Assembly: GCF_005281615.1 (NCBI RefSeq)
Contig: NZ_SZZM01000001.1
Coordinates: 62,272-126,271, forward strand
Source: Rhodoligotrophos defluvii
GTDB lineage: Bacteria; Pseudomonadota; Alphaproteobacteria; Rhizobiales; Im1
Direction of reading: 5' to 3'
Length of the DNA: 64,000 nucleotides
Position numbers and translations under genes: made by a program. Shown here in pieces: positions 16,573-23,110 of the stretch (its first letter is position 1; every line of letters begins with the position of its first letter). A model generated the notes under the pieces. The model did not search any database, was not told where the DNA came from, and worked only from the letters and a program-made list of their open reading frames with translations.

Positions 16573-17549
16573 TGCAACAAGCCCCGCTGCTCGAAGTGCG
16601 CAACCTGCGCAAATGGTTCGACATCCGAAAAGGCATCATCCCGCGGCCGGTGGGCCATGTGCGCGCGGTGGACGATGTGTCCTTCACTTTGCGCAGCCAC
16701 GAGGTGCTCGGCATTGGCGGTGAATCCGGCTCGGGCAAGACCACGCTTGGGCGCGCCGTACTCAGGCTGGTGGAGCCGACCGATGGGCAGATCCTGTTCA
16801 ACGGCGAGAACATCGTCGATTACGACCGCAGGCAGTTGCACGCGTTCAGGCGCCACGCGCAGCTGATCTTCCAGGACCCCTACGCTGCGCTCAACCCGCG
16901 CATGACCATCGAGCAGATCCTGGCGGAGCCGCAGATCGTGCAGGGCACCGGGCGCAGCCGGGCCGAGCGGCGCCAGCGTTCCGCCGAGCTGCTGGAGATG
17001 GTGGCGCTGCCTGCGGATTATTTGCAGCGCATGCCGCACGAGCTTTCCGGCGGGCAGCGGCAGCGCATCGTCATCGCGCGGGCGCTGGCGGTCAATCCGC
17101 AGTTCGTCGTCGCGGACGAGCCGGTCTCGGCGCTGGACGTGTCGATCCAGGCGCAGATCATCGCCCTGCTGAAGGACCTGCGGAAACGGCTCGGTCTCTC
17201 GATCCTGTTCATCTCCCACGACCTTGCGGTGATGGAGGATCTGTCCGACCGCATCGCCATCGTCTATCTCGGCCGGCTGATGGAGATCGGCCCGGCGGAG
17301 GTGATCTGCTCGAGGCCGCACCATCCCTATACGAGGGCCCTGCTGTCCGCTGTTCCGAACCCGGATCCGGAGGCGCGGCGCGAGCGCATCATCCTCAAAG
17401 GCGACCTGCCGGACCCGGCAAACCCGCCGTCCGGTTGCGTGTTCCGCACCCGCTGCCCCTACGCGATTCCCGCATGCGCGCAGGCCGTGCCGCCGATGCG
17501 CGAGAAGGGGCCGGACCACTTCAGCGCTTGCATCCGCGACGACATCTGA
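16569..17549 (+). CDS. ABC transporter ATP-binding protein, DppF/OppF type
   Basis: A 326-residue ATPase, second nucleotide-binding subunit of the importer. Walker A is GESGSGKTT, followed by [20 protein letters not shown], signature LSGGQRQR, Walker [13 protein letters not shown] and FISHDLAVM. The C-terminal oligopeptide domain is intact with its Cys pattern ([15 protein letters not shown]). The start is ATG at 16569 overlapping the previous stop; a longer frame from 16509 would lie inside the preceding gene. This completes a five-gene importer set (binding protein, two permeases, two ATPases). Confidence 0.93.
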   Translation: MMQQAPLLEVRNLRKWFDIRKGIIPRPVGHVRAVDDVSFTLRSHEVLGIGGESGSGKTTLGRAVLRLVEPTDGQILFNGENIVDYDRRQLHAFRRHAQLIFQDPYAALNPRMTIEQILAEPQIVQGTGRSRAERRQRSAELLEMVALPADYLQRMPHELSGGQRQRIVIARALAVNPQFVVADEPVSALDVSIQAQIIALLKDLRKRLGLSILFISHDLAVMEDLSDRIAIVYLGRLMEIGPAEVICSRPHHPYTRALLSAVPNPDPEARRERIILKGDLPDPANPPSGCVFRTRCPYAIPACAQAVPPMREKGPDHFSACIRDDI

Positions 17550-17577
17550 ACGAAATCCCATCTCCGGCATTTCTGGA

Positions 17578-17606
17578 TTGACATGCCGAACGAATTCGTT
17601 CTTTAT
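17578..17606 (+). promoter_or_regulatory. Consensus-like promoter with a 14-bp perfect palindrome in the spacer
   Basis: TTGACA (17578-17583) and CTTTAT (17601-17606) are separated by 17 bases. The spacer holds GAACGAATTCGTTC (17588-17601), a perfect 14-bp palindrome that touches the -10. This suits a repressor-controlled promoter. The next gene downstream is the sulfonate-type binding protein, beyond a REP array, giving a leader of almost 400 bases. The repressor is unknown. Confidence 0.5.
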
Positions 17607-17651
17607 TTCGAACGATCGCGTTAGCAGTCTGCCGCGTCCGTGCTCTCTGTT

Positions 17652-17933
17652 CCATCTTGCCCCGGCTTGACCGGGGCATCCAGGGCCAGGCGGAAGGGCT
17701 TTCCTTTGGCGCCCCTGGATCACCGGCTCAAGGCCGGTGATGACGAAGGTAGGGGCGGTTGATCGGGGCATTCAGGGCCAGGCGGAAGGGCTTTCCTTTG
17801 GCGCCCCTGGATCACCGGCTCAAGGCCGGTGATGACGAAGGTAGGGGCGGTTGATCGGGGCATCAGGGCCAGGTGGAAGGAGCTTCCTCTGGCGCCCCTG
17901 GATCACCGGCTCAAGGCCGGTGATGACGAAGGC
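17652..17933. repeat. REP-like palindrome array, about 91 bp unit repeated three times
   Basis: The region between the importer and the sulfonate-type binding protein holds a first palindrome (17652-17683, CCCCGGCTTGACCGGGGCATC). Then three head-to-tail units start near 17671, 17761 and 17853. Each unit contains GGGCCAGG(C/T)GGAAGG and the palindrome CCCTGGATCACCGGCTC / AAGGCCGGTGATGACGAA. Units one and two are nearly identical; unit three is slightly diverged. No gene is visible. If transcribed, the leader would contain several stable hairpins. Confidence 0.88.
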
Positions 17934-17992
17934 AGAGATCATTCACAGTCCGATTCAGGGCGGTGACGGCTTAGAAATAACGGGAGGGTTGA

Positions 17993-18967
17993 ATGGTTAA
18001 GCTGACAAGACGGCTGTTCTTTGCGGCCCTGGGGCTTGGGGCCCTTGCCGCCGTGCCGGCCAATGCAGCCGAGCTGGACGAGCTGCGGGTTGACTGGGCG
18101 ACCTACAACCCGGTCAGCATCGTCATCAAGGACCAAGGCCTGCTCGAGAAAGAGTTCGAGAAGGATGGCACCACCGTTCGCTGGGTGCAGTCGGCCGGAT
18201 CGAACAAGGCGCTGGAGTTCCTCAATGCCGGCTCGATCGACTTCGGCTCAACCGCCGGGGCTGCGGCTCTCATCGGCAAGATCAACGGCAACCCGATCAG
18301 GTCGATCTACGTCTATTCCCGGCCCGAATGGACGGCGCTGGTCACCGCCAAGGACAGCGACATCCAGAAGGTTGCGGATCTCAAGGGCAAGTCGGTGGCG
18401 GTGACCCGCGGCACCGACCCGCATATCTTCCTGGTGCGGGCGCTGGCGGATAACGGCGTGAAGCTGGACGACGTGCGCTTCGTGCTTCTGCAGCATGCGG
18501 ATGGTCGGGCGGCGCTCTCGCGCGGCGACGTCGACGCCTGGGCCGGGCTCGACCCGATGATGGCGTCTGCCGAGCTGGAGGAAGGCGCGCGGCTGTTCTA
18601 TCGCAAGCCGGAAGCTAACACTTGGGGCATTCTCAACGTGCGCGAGGAATTTGCCGCGGAGCATCCGGAAGCGGTGGCGCGGGTCCTGAAGGTTTACGAG
18701 CAGGCGCGCAAATGGGCGCTGAGCCATCCGGACGAACTTGCGCAGCTGCTGGCAAAGGAGGCGCGCATCCCGCTGGAGGTGGCGCAGAAGCAACTGAAGG
18801 AGCGCACCGAACTTACCCATAACAAGATCGGTAGAGATCAGCGGGAGTCTATCCTTGCGGCGGGCCTCGCCTTGCAGCAGGCGGGGGTGATCCCGGCGGA
18901 TGCGAATGTGGAGGCAGCGGTGGATGGTCTGCTCGACGACCGGTTCACCCGCGATCTGACGAACTAA
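17993..18967 (+). CDS. ABC transporter substrate-binding protein, aliphatic sulfonate/taurine type (SsuA-like)
   Basis: A 324-residue periplasmic binding protein with a signal peptide (residues 1 to about 25, ending PANAAE). The SsuA/TauA-type core starts LRVDWATYNPVSIVIKDQG and continues with ALEFLNAGSIDFGSTAGAAAL, VADLKGKSVAVTRGTDPHIF and ALSRGDVDAWAGLDPMMASAE. Such proteins bind sulfonates, taurine, nitrate, aromatic acids or pyrimidine precursors, so the ligand is open. GGGAGG lies eight bases before the ATG. Its permease and ATPase follow. It is preceded by the REP array and the palindrome-containing promoter at 17578. Confidence 0.9.
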   Translation: MVKLTRRLFFAALGLGALAAVPANAAELDELRVDWATYNPVSIVIKDQGLLEKEFEKDGTTVRWVQSAGSNKALEFLNAGSIDFGSTAGAAALIGKINGNPIRSIYVYSRPEWTALVTAKDSDIQKVADLKGKSVAVTRGTDPHIFLVRALADNGVKLDDVRFVLLQHADGRAALSRGDVDAWAGLDPMMASAELEEGARLFYRKPEANTWGILNVREEFAAEHPEAVARVLKVYEQARKWALSHPDELAQLLAKEARIPLEVAQKQLKERTELTHNKIGRDQRESILAAGLALQQAGVIPADANVEAAVDGLLDDRFTRDLTN

Positions 18968-18988
18968 GTTAGACTAAGTTAGGATGGC

Positions 18989-19843
18989 ATGTCCCTGACC
19001 GAAGCCCGCGAGATCGGAACGGAAGCGGTCGCGGCCGAGGCGGACGAGGGCGCGCGCAGGGCCGCCGCCCCGGCCGGCTGGCGCTGGCGCCATGTGGCGC
19101 TCGGGCTCGCGCTGCCCGTGCTCATCGCGGTTGCCTGGGAATTGGCGGTGGCGTTCGGGCTGGTGCAGGGCCGGCTGATGCCGCCGCCAAGCCGGATCTT
19201 TGCAACCCTCTATGATCTTGCGGCCCAAGGCGAGCTGTGGCGACACATCCTCGTCACCCTTGGGCGCGTGGCGGCCGGCTTCGGCCTGGGGGTGGCGGCC
19301 GGAACGCTCCTTGGCGCGCTGGCCGGCTATTCGGCCGCTGCCCGGCAGTTCCTTGATCCGACATTGCAAGGTTTGCGCGCGGTGCCCTCGATCGCGTGGG
19401 TGCCGCTGTTCATCCTGTGGTTCGGCATTTTCGAGGAAAGCAAGATCGCCCTCATCGCGGTGGGTGTGTTCTTCCCGGTCTATCTCGGGGTCATGGGCGC
19501 GATCGCCTCGGTCGACCGGAAGATCGTGGAGGTGGGCCGCGTGTTCCGCCTGACCCCCGCTGCCATGGTCCGGCGCATCCTGCTGCCGGCCATATTGCCG
19601 AGCTATGTGATCGCCCTGCGCTCAGGGCTGGGGCTCGGCTGGATGTTCGTGGTGGCGGCCGAACTGATGGGTGCGTCGGAGGGCCTGGGCTACCTGCTCT
19701 ATGACGGCCAGCAGCTCGGCAAGCCCGACCAGATCATCGCCGCCATCCTCACCTTCGCGGTGATCGGCAAGCTGACCGACAGCCTGATCGTGCTGGCGAC
19801 CCGGCCGCTGCTCGCCTGGCAAGACGCGTTTGCAGCGCGGTGA
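18989..19843 (+). CDS. ABC transporter permease, SsuC/TauC type
   Basis: A 284-residue inner-membrane permease with about six helices. Signatures are LMPPPSRIFATLYDL near the N-terminus, the VPSIAWVPLFILWFGIFEESK segment typical of sulfonate, taurine and nitrate permeases, the EAA-like loop EVGRVFRLTPAAMVRRILLPAILPS and GLGLGWMFVVAAELMGASEGLGYLL. The start ATG at 18989 is followed by a 30-residue polar Glu/Ala-rich tail before the first helix. It lies 21 bases after the binding protein and seven bases before the ATPase. Confidence 0.92.
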   Translation: MSLTEAREIGTEAVAAEADEGARRAAAPAGWRWRHVALGLALPVLIAVAWELAVAFGLVQGRLMPPPSRIFATLYDLAAQGELWRHILVTLGRVAAGFGLGVAAGTLLGALAGYSAAARQFLDPTLQGLRAVPSIAWVPLFILWFGIFEESKIALIAVGVFFPVYLGVMGAIASVDRKIVEVGRVFRLTPAAMVRRILLPAILPSYVIALRSGLGLGWMFVVAAELMGASEGLGYLLYDGQQLGKPDQIIAAILTFAVIGKLTDSLIVLATRPLLAWQDAFAAR

Positions 19844-19850
19844 GGCGGCC

Positions 19851-20711
19851 ATGCTGACCATCGACACGCTCTCCAAGATCTATCCCAACGGCGCCCATGC
19901 GCTAGGTGGCGTGAGCCTGTCGGTGGATGCGGGAGAGATCGTGGCGGTCATCGGCGGGTCCGGCTGCGGCAAGTCGACCCTGCTGCGGCTGATCGCCGGG
20001 CTCGACAAGCCGAGCGGGGGAACGGTCGAGGTGGATGGCAGCGTCATCGAAAAGCCGCATCCGGCGGTGGGCATGGTGTTCCAGGAGCCGCGCCTGCTGC
20101 CCTGGCTGACGATCGCCAGGAATATCGGTTTCGGGCTGACGGACCTGCCCGCTGCGGAGCGGGATGAGCGGGTGAACCGGGCGCTGGCCCGCATCGGCCT
20201 CGCCGGCTATGGCGCGCATTGGCCGCGGGAGCTCTCCGGCGGACAGGCGCAGCGGGTGGCGATCGCCCGCGCCCTCGTCGCGCAGCCCAAGGTGCTGCTG
20301 CTGGACGAGCCGTTCTCGGCGCTGGATGCCTTCACACGGCTCAGCCTGCAGGATGCCTTGCTGGCGCTGTGGGCGGCGCAGAGGCCGACGCTGCTGATGG
20401 TCACCCATGACGTGCAGGAGGCGGTGGCGCTGGCCGATCGCATCGTGGTGATGCAGCCGCATCCGGGCCGGATCTTCACCGACATCCCGGTTGACCTGCC
20501 CCGCCCGCGCGACCGCTTGAGCGATGAGTTCTTCCGGCGCGAGCGCATGGTGCTGAAGGCGCTGGACGGCTCGCTCGCCGTTGACAGCGCGCGCAAGGGC
20601 GGATGCAGGAGACGATCAAACCCATGCCGCCGCCATGTGGTGGTGATTAGAGCAAGACGAGGACCGACCCGATGGATGCTGCCGCTCTTCGCGCCCTGCA
20701 GGCGCCACTGA
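19851..20711 (+). CDS. ABC transporter ATP-binding protein, SsuB/TauB type
   Basis: A 286-residue ATPase that powers the sulfonate-type importer. Walker A is GGSGCGKST, Q-loop VFQEPRLLPW (the SsuB/TauB/NrtD hallmark), signature LSGGQAQR, Walker B LLLDEPFSALD and switch MVTHDVQEA. The start is ATG at 19851, seven bases after the permease stop. The conserved domain ends near residue 245. The last 40 residues are basic and Cys/Arg-rich (GGCRRRSNPCRRH), unlike the family, and the frame overlaps the OsmC gene by 40 bases, so the C-terminus may have been altered by a recent frameshift or deletion. Confidence 0.9.
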   Translation: MLTIDTLSKIYPNGAHALGGVSLSVDAGEIVAVIGGSGCGKSTLLRLIAGLDKPSGGTVEVDGSVIEKPHPAVGMVFQEPRLLPWLTIARNIGFGLTDLPAAERDERVNRALARIGLAGYGAHWPRELSGGQAQRVAIARALVAQPKVLLLDEPFSALDAFTRLSLQDALLALWAAQRPTLLMVTHDVQEAVALADRIVVMQPHPGRIFTDIPVDLPRPRDRLSDEFFRRERMVLKALDGSLAVDSARKGGCRRRSNPCRRHVVVIRARRGPTRWMLPLFAPCRRH

Positions 20712-21184
20712 AGTCTCGCTACAAGGACGCGCCTGACGCCGCCCGCATCACCCTGAAGGCGCGCGGCGCGCTCGATGACCAGGCGATTGCGTGCAAGGTG
20801 GAAACCGGGCGCGCCCTGGCGGTTGCGGGCCTGCATCCGGCCACCGGCGGCTCGGGGCTCGAGCTGTGCTCGGGCGACATGCTGCTGGAGGCGCTGGTGG
20901 CCTGCGCCGGGGTGACGCTCAAGGCGGTGGCGACCGCCCTCGACATTCCGCTGCGCTCGGGCCGGGTGCTGGCGGAGGGCGACCTCGATTTCCGCGGCAC
21001 TCTCGGGGTGGACAAGGAGGCGCGGGTCGGCTTCGAGGAGATCCGGCTCACCTTCGAGATCGACACCGACGCACCGCAGGAGAAGATCGACAGCCTGCTC
21101 AAGCTGACGGAGCGTTATTGCGTGGTGCTGCAGACGATCGCCAACAAGCCGCAGCTCAACGTGAACATCAAGGCTCTGGCCTAA
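20672..21184 (+). CDS. OsmC family protein
   Basis: A 170-residue OsmC-fold protein. The two redox cysteines expected of the family are present: one in LVACAGVTLKAVA and one in TERYCVVLQTI. OsmC/Ohr proteins reduce organic peroxides or act on thiol adducts; this one is the OsmC rather than the Ohr type by its ACAGVT motif. The ATG at 20672 lies inside the end of the ATPase gene, with GAGGA nine bases upstream. Its place as last gene of a sulfonate-type import operon suggests handling of a sulfur- or peroxide-related by-product. That is inference. Confidence 0.88.
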   Translation: MDAAALRALQAPLKSRYKDAPDAARITLKARGALDDQAIACKVETGRALAVAGLHPATGGSGLELCSGDMLLEALVACAGVTLKAVATALDIPLRSGRVLAEGDLDFRGTLGVDKEARVGFEEIRLTFEIDTDAPQEKIDSLLKLTERYCVVLQTIANKPQLNVNIKALA

Positions 21185-21202
21185 GTCACTCAATACTGAC
21201 TC

Positions 21203-21241
21203 AAAAAGAAAAGCGCGCGGCCGCTGCTGACTCGCGCGCTT
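21203..21241 (-). terminator. Rho-independent terminator after ridA
   Basis: On the minus strand a 9-bp stem (AAGCGCGCG / CGCGCGCTT, 13-base loop) is followed by TTCTTTTTG. It lies 22 bases past the RidA stop. The AAAAAGAAAA on the plus strand makes it a weaker bidirectional terminator for the converging OsmC operon. Confidence 0.75.
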
Positions 21242-21262
21242 GCTGCTTGCAGGCCCGAGAGA

Positions 21263-21613
21263 TCAGGCCATGGCCACCACGGCGATTTCCACCGTATATT
21301 GCGGCGCGGCGAGCTTGGATTCGACCGTGGCGCGGGCCGGGGTGTTGTTGGGGTCGACCCAGGCGTCCCACACCGCATTCATCTCCGCGAAGGTGCTGAT
21401 GTCCGACAGCCAAATATTGGCCGAGACGAGCTTCGACTTGTCGGTACCGGCTTCCGCCAGCAGCGTGTCGATGCGCGACAGGATCTCCTTCGTCTGTTCG
21501 GTAACGGACTTGCCCCCGCTATCCAGAGCCACCTGACCGGCCAAATAGACCATGCCGCCGGCGACCACCGCCTGGGTCATGCGCGGGCCGGGCTTAATGC
21601 GACGAATGCTCAT
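21263..21613 (-). CDS. RidA family protein (reactive imine/enamine deaminase superfamily)
   Basis: A 116-residue RidA/YjgF/YER057c/UK114-family protein. It contains MVYLAGQVALDSGGKSVTEQTKEIL, SANIWLSDISTFAEMNAVW and ARATVESKLAAPQYTVEIAVVA. True RidA deaminases use an Arg in the RATV segment and a terminal Glu-containing motif (VEIEAIA); here the end reads VEIAVVAMA, so activity on 2-aminoacrylate is uncertain. The start is ATG at 21613 with GAGGAGGGAACG upstream. It is divergent from GntR regulator 2, with a TGTATACA palindrome between them, so it is probably its target. RidA-like proteins often accompany amine or pyrimidine breakdown pathways. Confidence 0.88.
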   Translation of the reverse strand: MSIRRIKPGPRMTQAVVAGGMVYLAGQVALDSGGKSVTEQTKEILSRIDTLLAEAGTDKSKLVSANIWLSDISTFAEMNAVWDAWVDPNNTPARATVESKLAAPQYTVEIAVVAMA

Positions 21614-21676
21614 CGTTCCCTCCTCGAAACACTCTCTCGGATAACAGGCTGGCTTCCTAACATATGGATTGATCAC

Positions 21677-21684
21677 TGTATACA
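21677..21684. promoter_or_regulatory. Palindrome TGTATACA in the ridA/GntR 2 intergenic region
   Basis: An 8-bp perfect palindrome sits in the 118-base divergent region between the RidA gene and GntR regulator 2. FCD-type GntR operators often contain such a GTATAC core. It shares only that core with the sites near regulator 1, so a distinct specificity is likely. Confidence 0.4.
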
Positions 21685-21731
21685 CCGGCTGCTAAATCCT
21701 CCACGAGAGTTGAGACTTTTCGGAGGGACCA

Positions 21732-22421
21732 GTGAACGCTCCCGCGGGCAAGCCTATGGCTACGGACGTGGTGCAGCAGGTGTATGCGGCCGTGCAGTCG
21801 ATGCTGGCCCGTTTCGACATCAAGCCGTCGGAGCGGGTGAACGAGGTGGAGCTGGCCAACCGCCTGGGCGTGAGCCGGACGCCGGTGCGCGAGGCGCTGA
21901 ACCGGCTTTCCACGGAGGGGTTCGTCACCTTCGTGCCCAATCGCGGCTTTTATGCGCGCAGCCTGGAGCTCAAGAACTTCATCGACCTATACGAGCTGCG
22001 GGCAGGCGTCGAGGGGGTGGCGGCGGCCGCCGCATGCACCGTGGCGGAGGATGCCGCGATCAAGGCGCTGGCCGACGACTGGAACCGCACGCTGGATCAG
22101 GTCGAGCGGATGAGCGGCAGCGCGCTGGCCGAGGCGGACGAGCGCTTCCACGAGAGCCTGGTGGCGCTGGCCGGCAACGAGGAAATGAACAAAGTGATCC
22201 GCAACATCAACCTGCGGATCCGCTTCGTCCGGCAATGCGCGATCGAGCAGCCCGAGCAACGCCAGGCCACAGTCTCGGAGCACGCGGGCATCGTGGAGGC
22301 CTTGCTGCGGCGCGACCGCGCGCAGGCGCGCGACCTGGTGGAGAAACATGTCTCGATCACTGCCGAGAAGGCGCTGGACTTCGTGACCCGCAGCCTCGCG
22401 CTGATCTACCTGAAGCCGTAG
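21732..22421 (+). CDS. GntR family transcriptional regulator, FCD subfamily (regulator 2)
   Basis: A 229-residue regulator with a GntR winged helix (VVQQVYAAVQSMLARFDIKP; LANRLGVSRTPVREALNRLS) and an FCD domain, including the HESLVALAGNEEMNKVI segment and SEHAGIVEALLRRDRAQA, where His and Asp residues line the metal/ligand pocket. The GTG start at 21732 has GGAGGG five bases upstream. Its divergent partner is the RidA gene. It is clearly different in sequence from regulator 1, so the locus has at least two ligand-responsive repressors. Its stop faces a REP cluster and the second RidA-like gene. Confidence 0.92.
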   Translation: MNAPAGKPMATDVVQQVYAAVQSMLARFDIKPSERVNEVELANRLGVSRTPVREALNRLSTEGFVTFVPNRGFYARSLELKNFIDLYELRAGVEGVAAAAACTVAEDAAIKALADDWNRTLDQVERMSGSALAEADERFHESLVALAGNEEMNKVIRNINLRIRFVRQCAIEQPEQRQATVSEHAGIVEALLRRDRAQARDLVEKHVSITAEKALDFVTRSLALIYLKP

Positions 22422-22427
22422 CGGCAT

Positions 22428-22593
22428 GGGCGTTCCGCTTGGCCCCTGGATCACCGGGTCAAGCCCGGTGATGACGATTTTCTTTGTTGATCAACAACTT
22501 ACGTCATGCCGGCCTTGAGCCGCCATCCAGGGCCACGCGGCGCGGGCGTTCCGCTTGGCCCCTGGATTGCCGCGTCAAGCGCGGCAATGACGA
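22428..22593. repeat. Three REP-like palindromes within a partial tandem duplication
   Basis: Palindromes are at 22443-22477 (CCCTGGATCACCGGGTC / AAGCCCGGTGATGACGA), 22502-22532 (reverse orientation) and 22560-22593 (CCTGGATTGCCGCGTC / AAGCGCGGCAATGACGA). The first and third are both preceded by GGGCGTTCCGCTTGGCC, giving a duplicated unit with a 116-base offset. The stems differ by compensating changes (ATCACCGG/CCGGTGAT versus ATTGCCGC/GCGGCAAT), so pairing is conserved. They fill the convergent gap between GntR 2 and the RidA-like gene. Confidence 0.85.
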
Positions 22594-22621
22594 ACATGGG
22601 AGGTGCCTTGGCCAGGCTACA

Positions 22622-23077
22622 TCAGTCGATGCCGAACCAGCCCTCCACCTCCATGACCAGGTTCGCGGGGATGCTGGAACAGCCGACCACGTAGCGGCTG
22701 TGGCGCATGTCGCTGCCGAGCACCTTGAGCAGCAGGTCGGAGGCGGCATTCATGACATAGCTGTGCTGGGTGAAGCTCGGCGCGGCATTGATGAAGCCGC
22801 CGAGCCTATAGCAGCATTTGACCCGGCCGAGGTCGCCGCCGCAGGCCTCGCGCAGCTGCATGAGGAGATTGGCGCAGCACAGGCGCGCCGCCTCGCGCAC
22901 GGTCTCCACATCGACGTCCTCGCCAGCCCGGCCGACATAGCGCAGGTCCTCGCCCCACAGCGGCCCCTGCACGATCGAGACCACGCCGTTATGGGCGATG
23001 AAGCCGGCATAGTTGCCGATGCTGGGGGCGAGTGGCGGTGGCTCGAAGCCAAGGGTCTCAGCGGAGATGACACGCAT
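22622..23077 (-). CDS. RidA-like (YjgF superfamily) protein, divergent member
   Basis: A 151-residue protein with the RidA/YjgF chorismate-mutase-like fold pattern: VVSIVQGPLWGEDLRYVGRAGEDVDVETVREAARLCCANLLMQL, then CCYRLGGFINAAPSFTQHSYVMNAASDLLLKVLG and HSRYVVGCSSIPANLVMEVEGWF. It belongs to the longer RidA-like branch (about 150 residues), whose function is mostly unassigned. The start chosen is ATG at 23077 with AGGA about 11 bases upstream; a GTG at 23086 is possible. It lies 33 bases downstream of the symporter-kinase gene on the same strand and may be co-transcribed with it. Confidence 0.82.
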   Translation of the reverse strand: MRVISAETLGFEPPPLAPSIGNYAGFIAHNGVVSIVQGPLWGEDLRYVGRAGEDVDVETVREAARLCCANLLMQLREACGGDLGRVKCCYRLGGFINAAPSFTQHSYVMNAASDLLLKVLGSDMRHSRYVVGCSSIPANLVMEVEGWFGID

Positions 23078-23110
23078 GACGGGCACGATCCTGATTTCGG
23101 GACGTCCAGA

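Noticed and set aside
17652-17933. Possible CRISPR array (regular repeats with palindromes)
   Set aside because: Units of about 91 bp are repeated almost wholly, spacers are not unique, and no cas genes are near. It is a REP-like tandem array. The same holds for 35612-35928.
6935-23086. A Rut pyrimidine degradation operon
   Set aside because: Only superfamily-level matches to RutA, RutC and RutD are seen; RutB, RutE, RutF and RutG are missing and the genes are scattered over several units.
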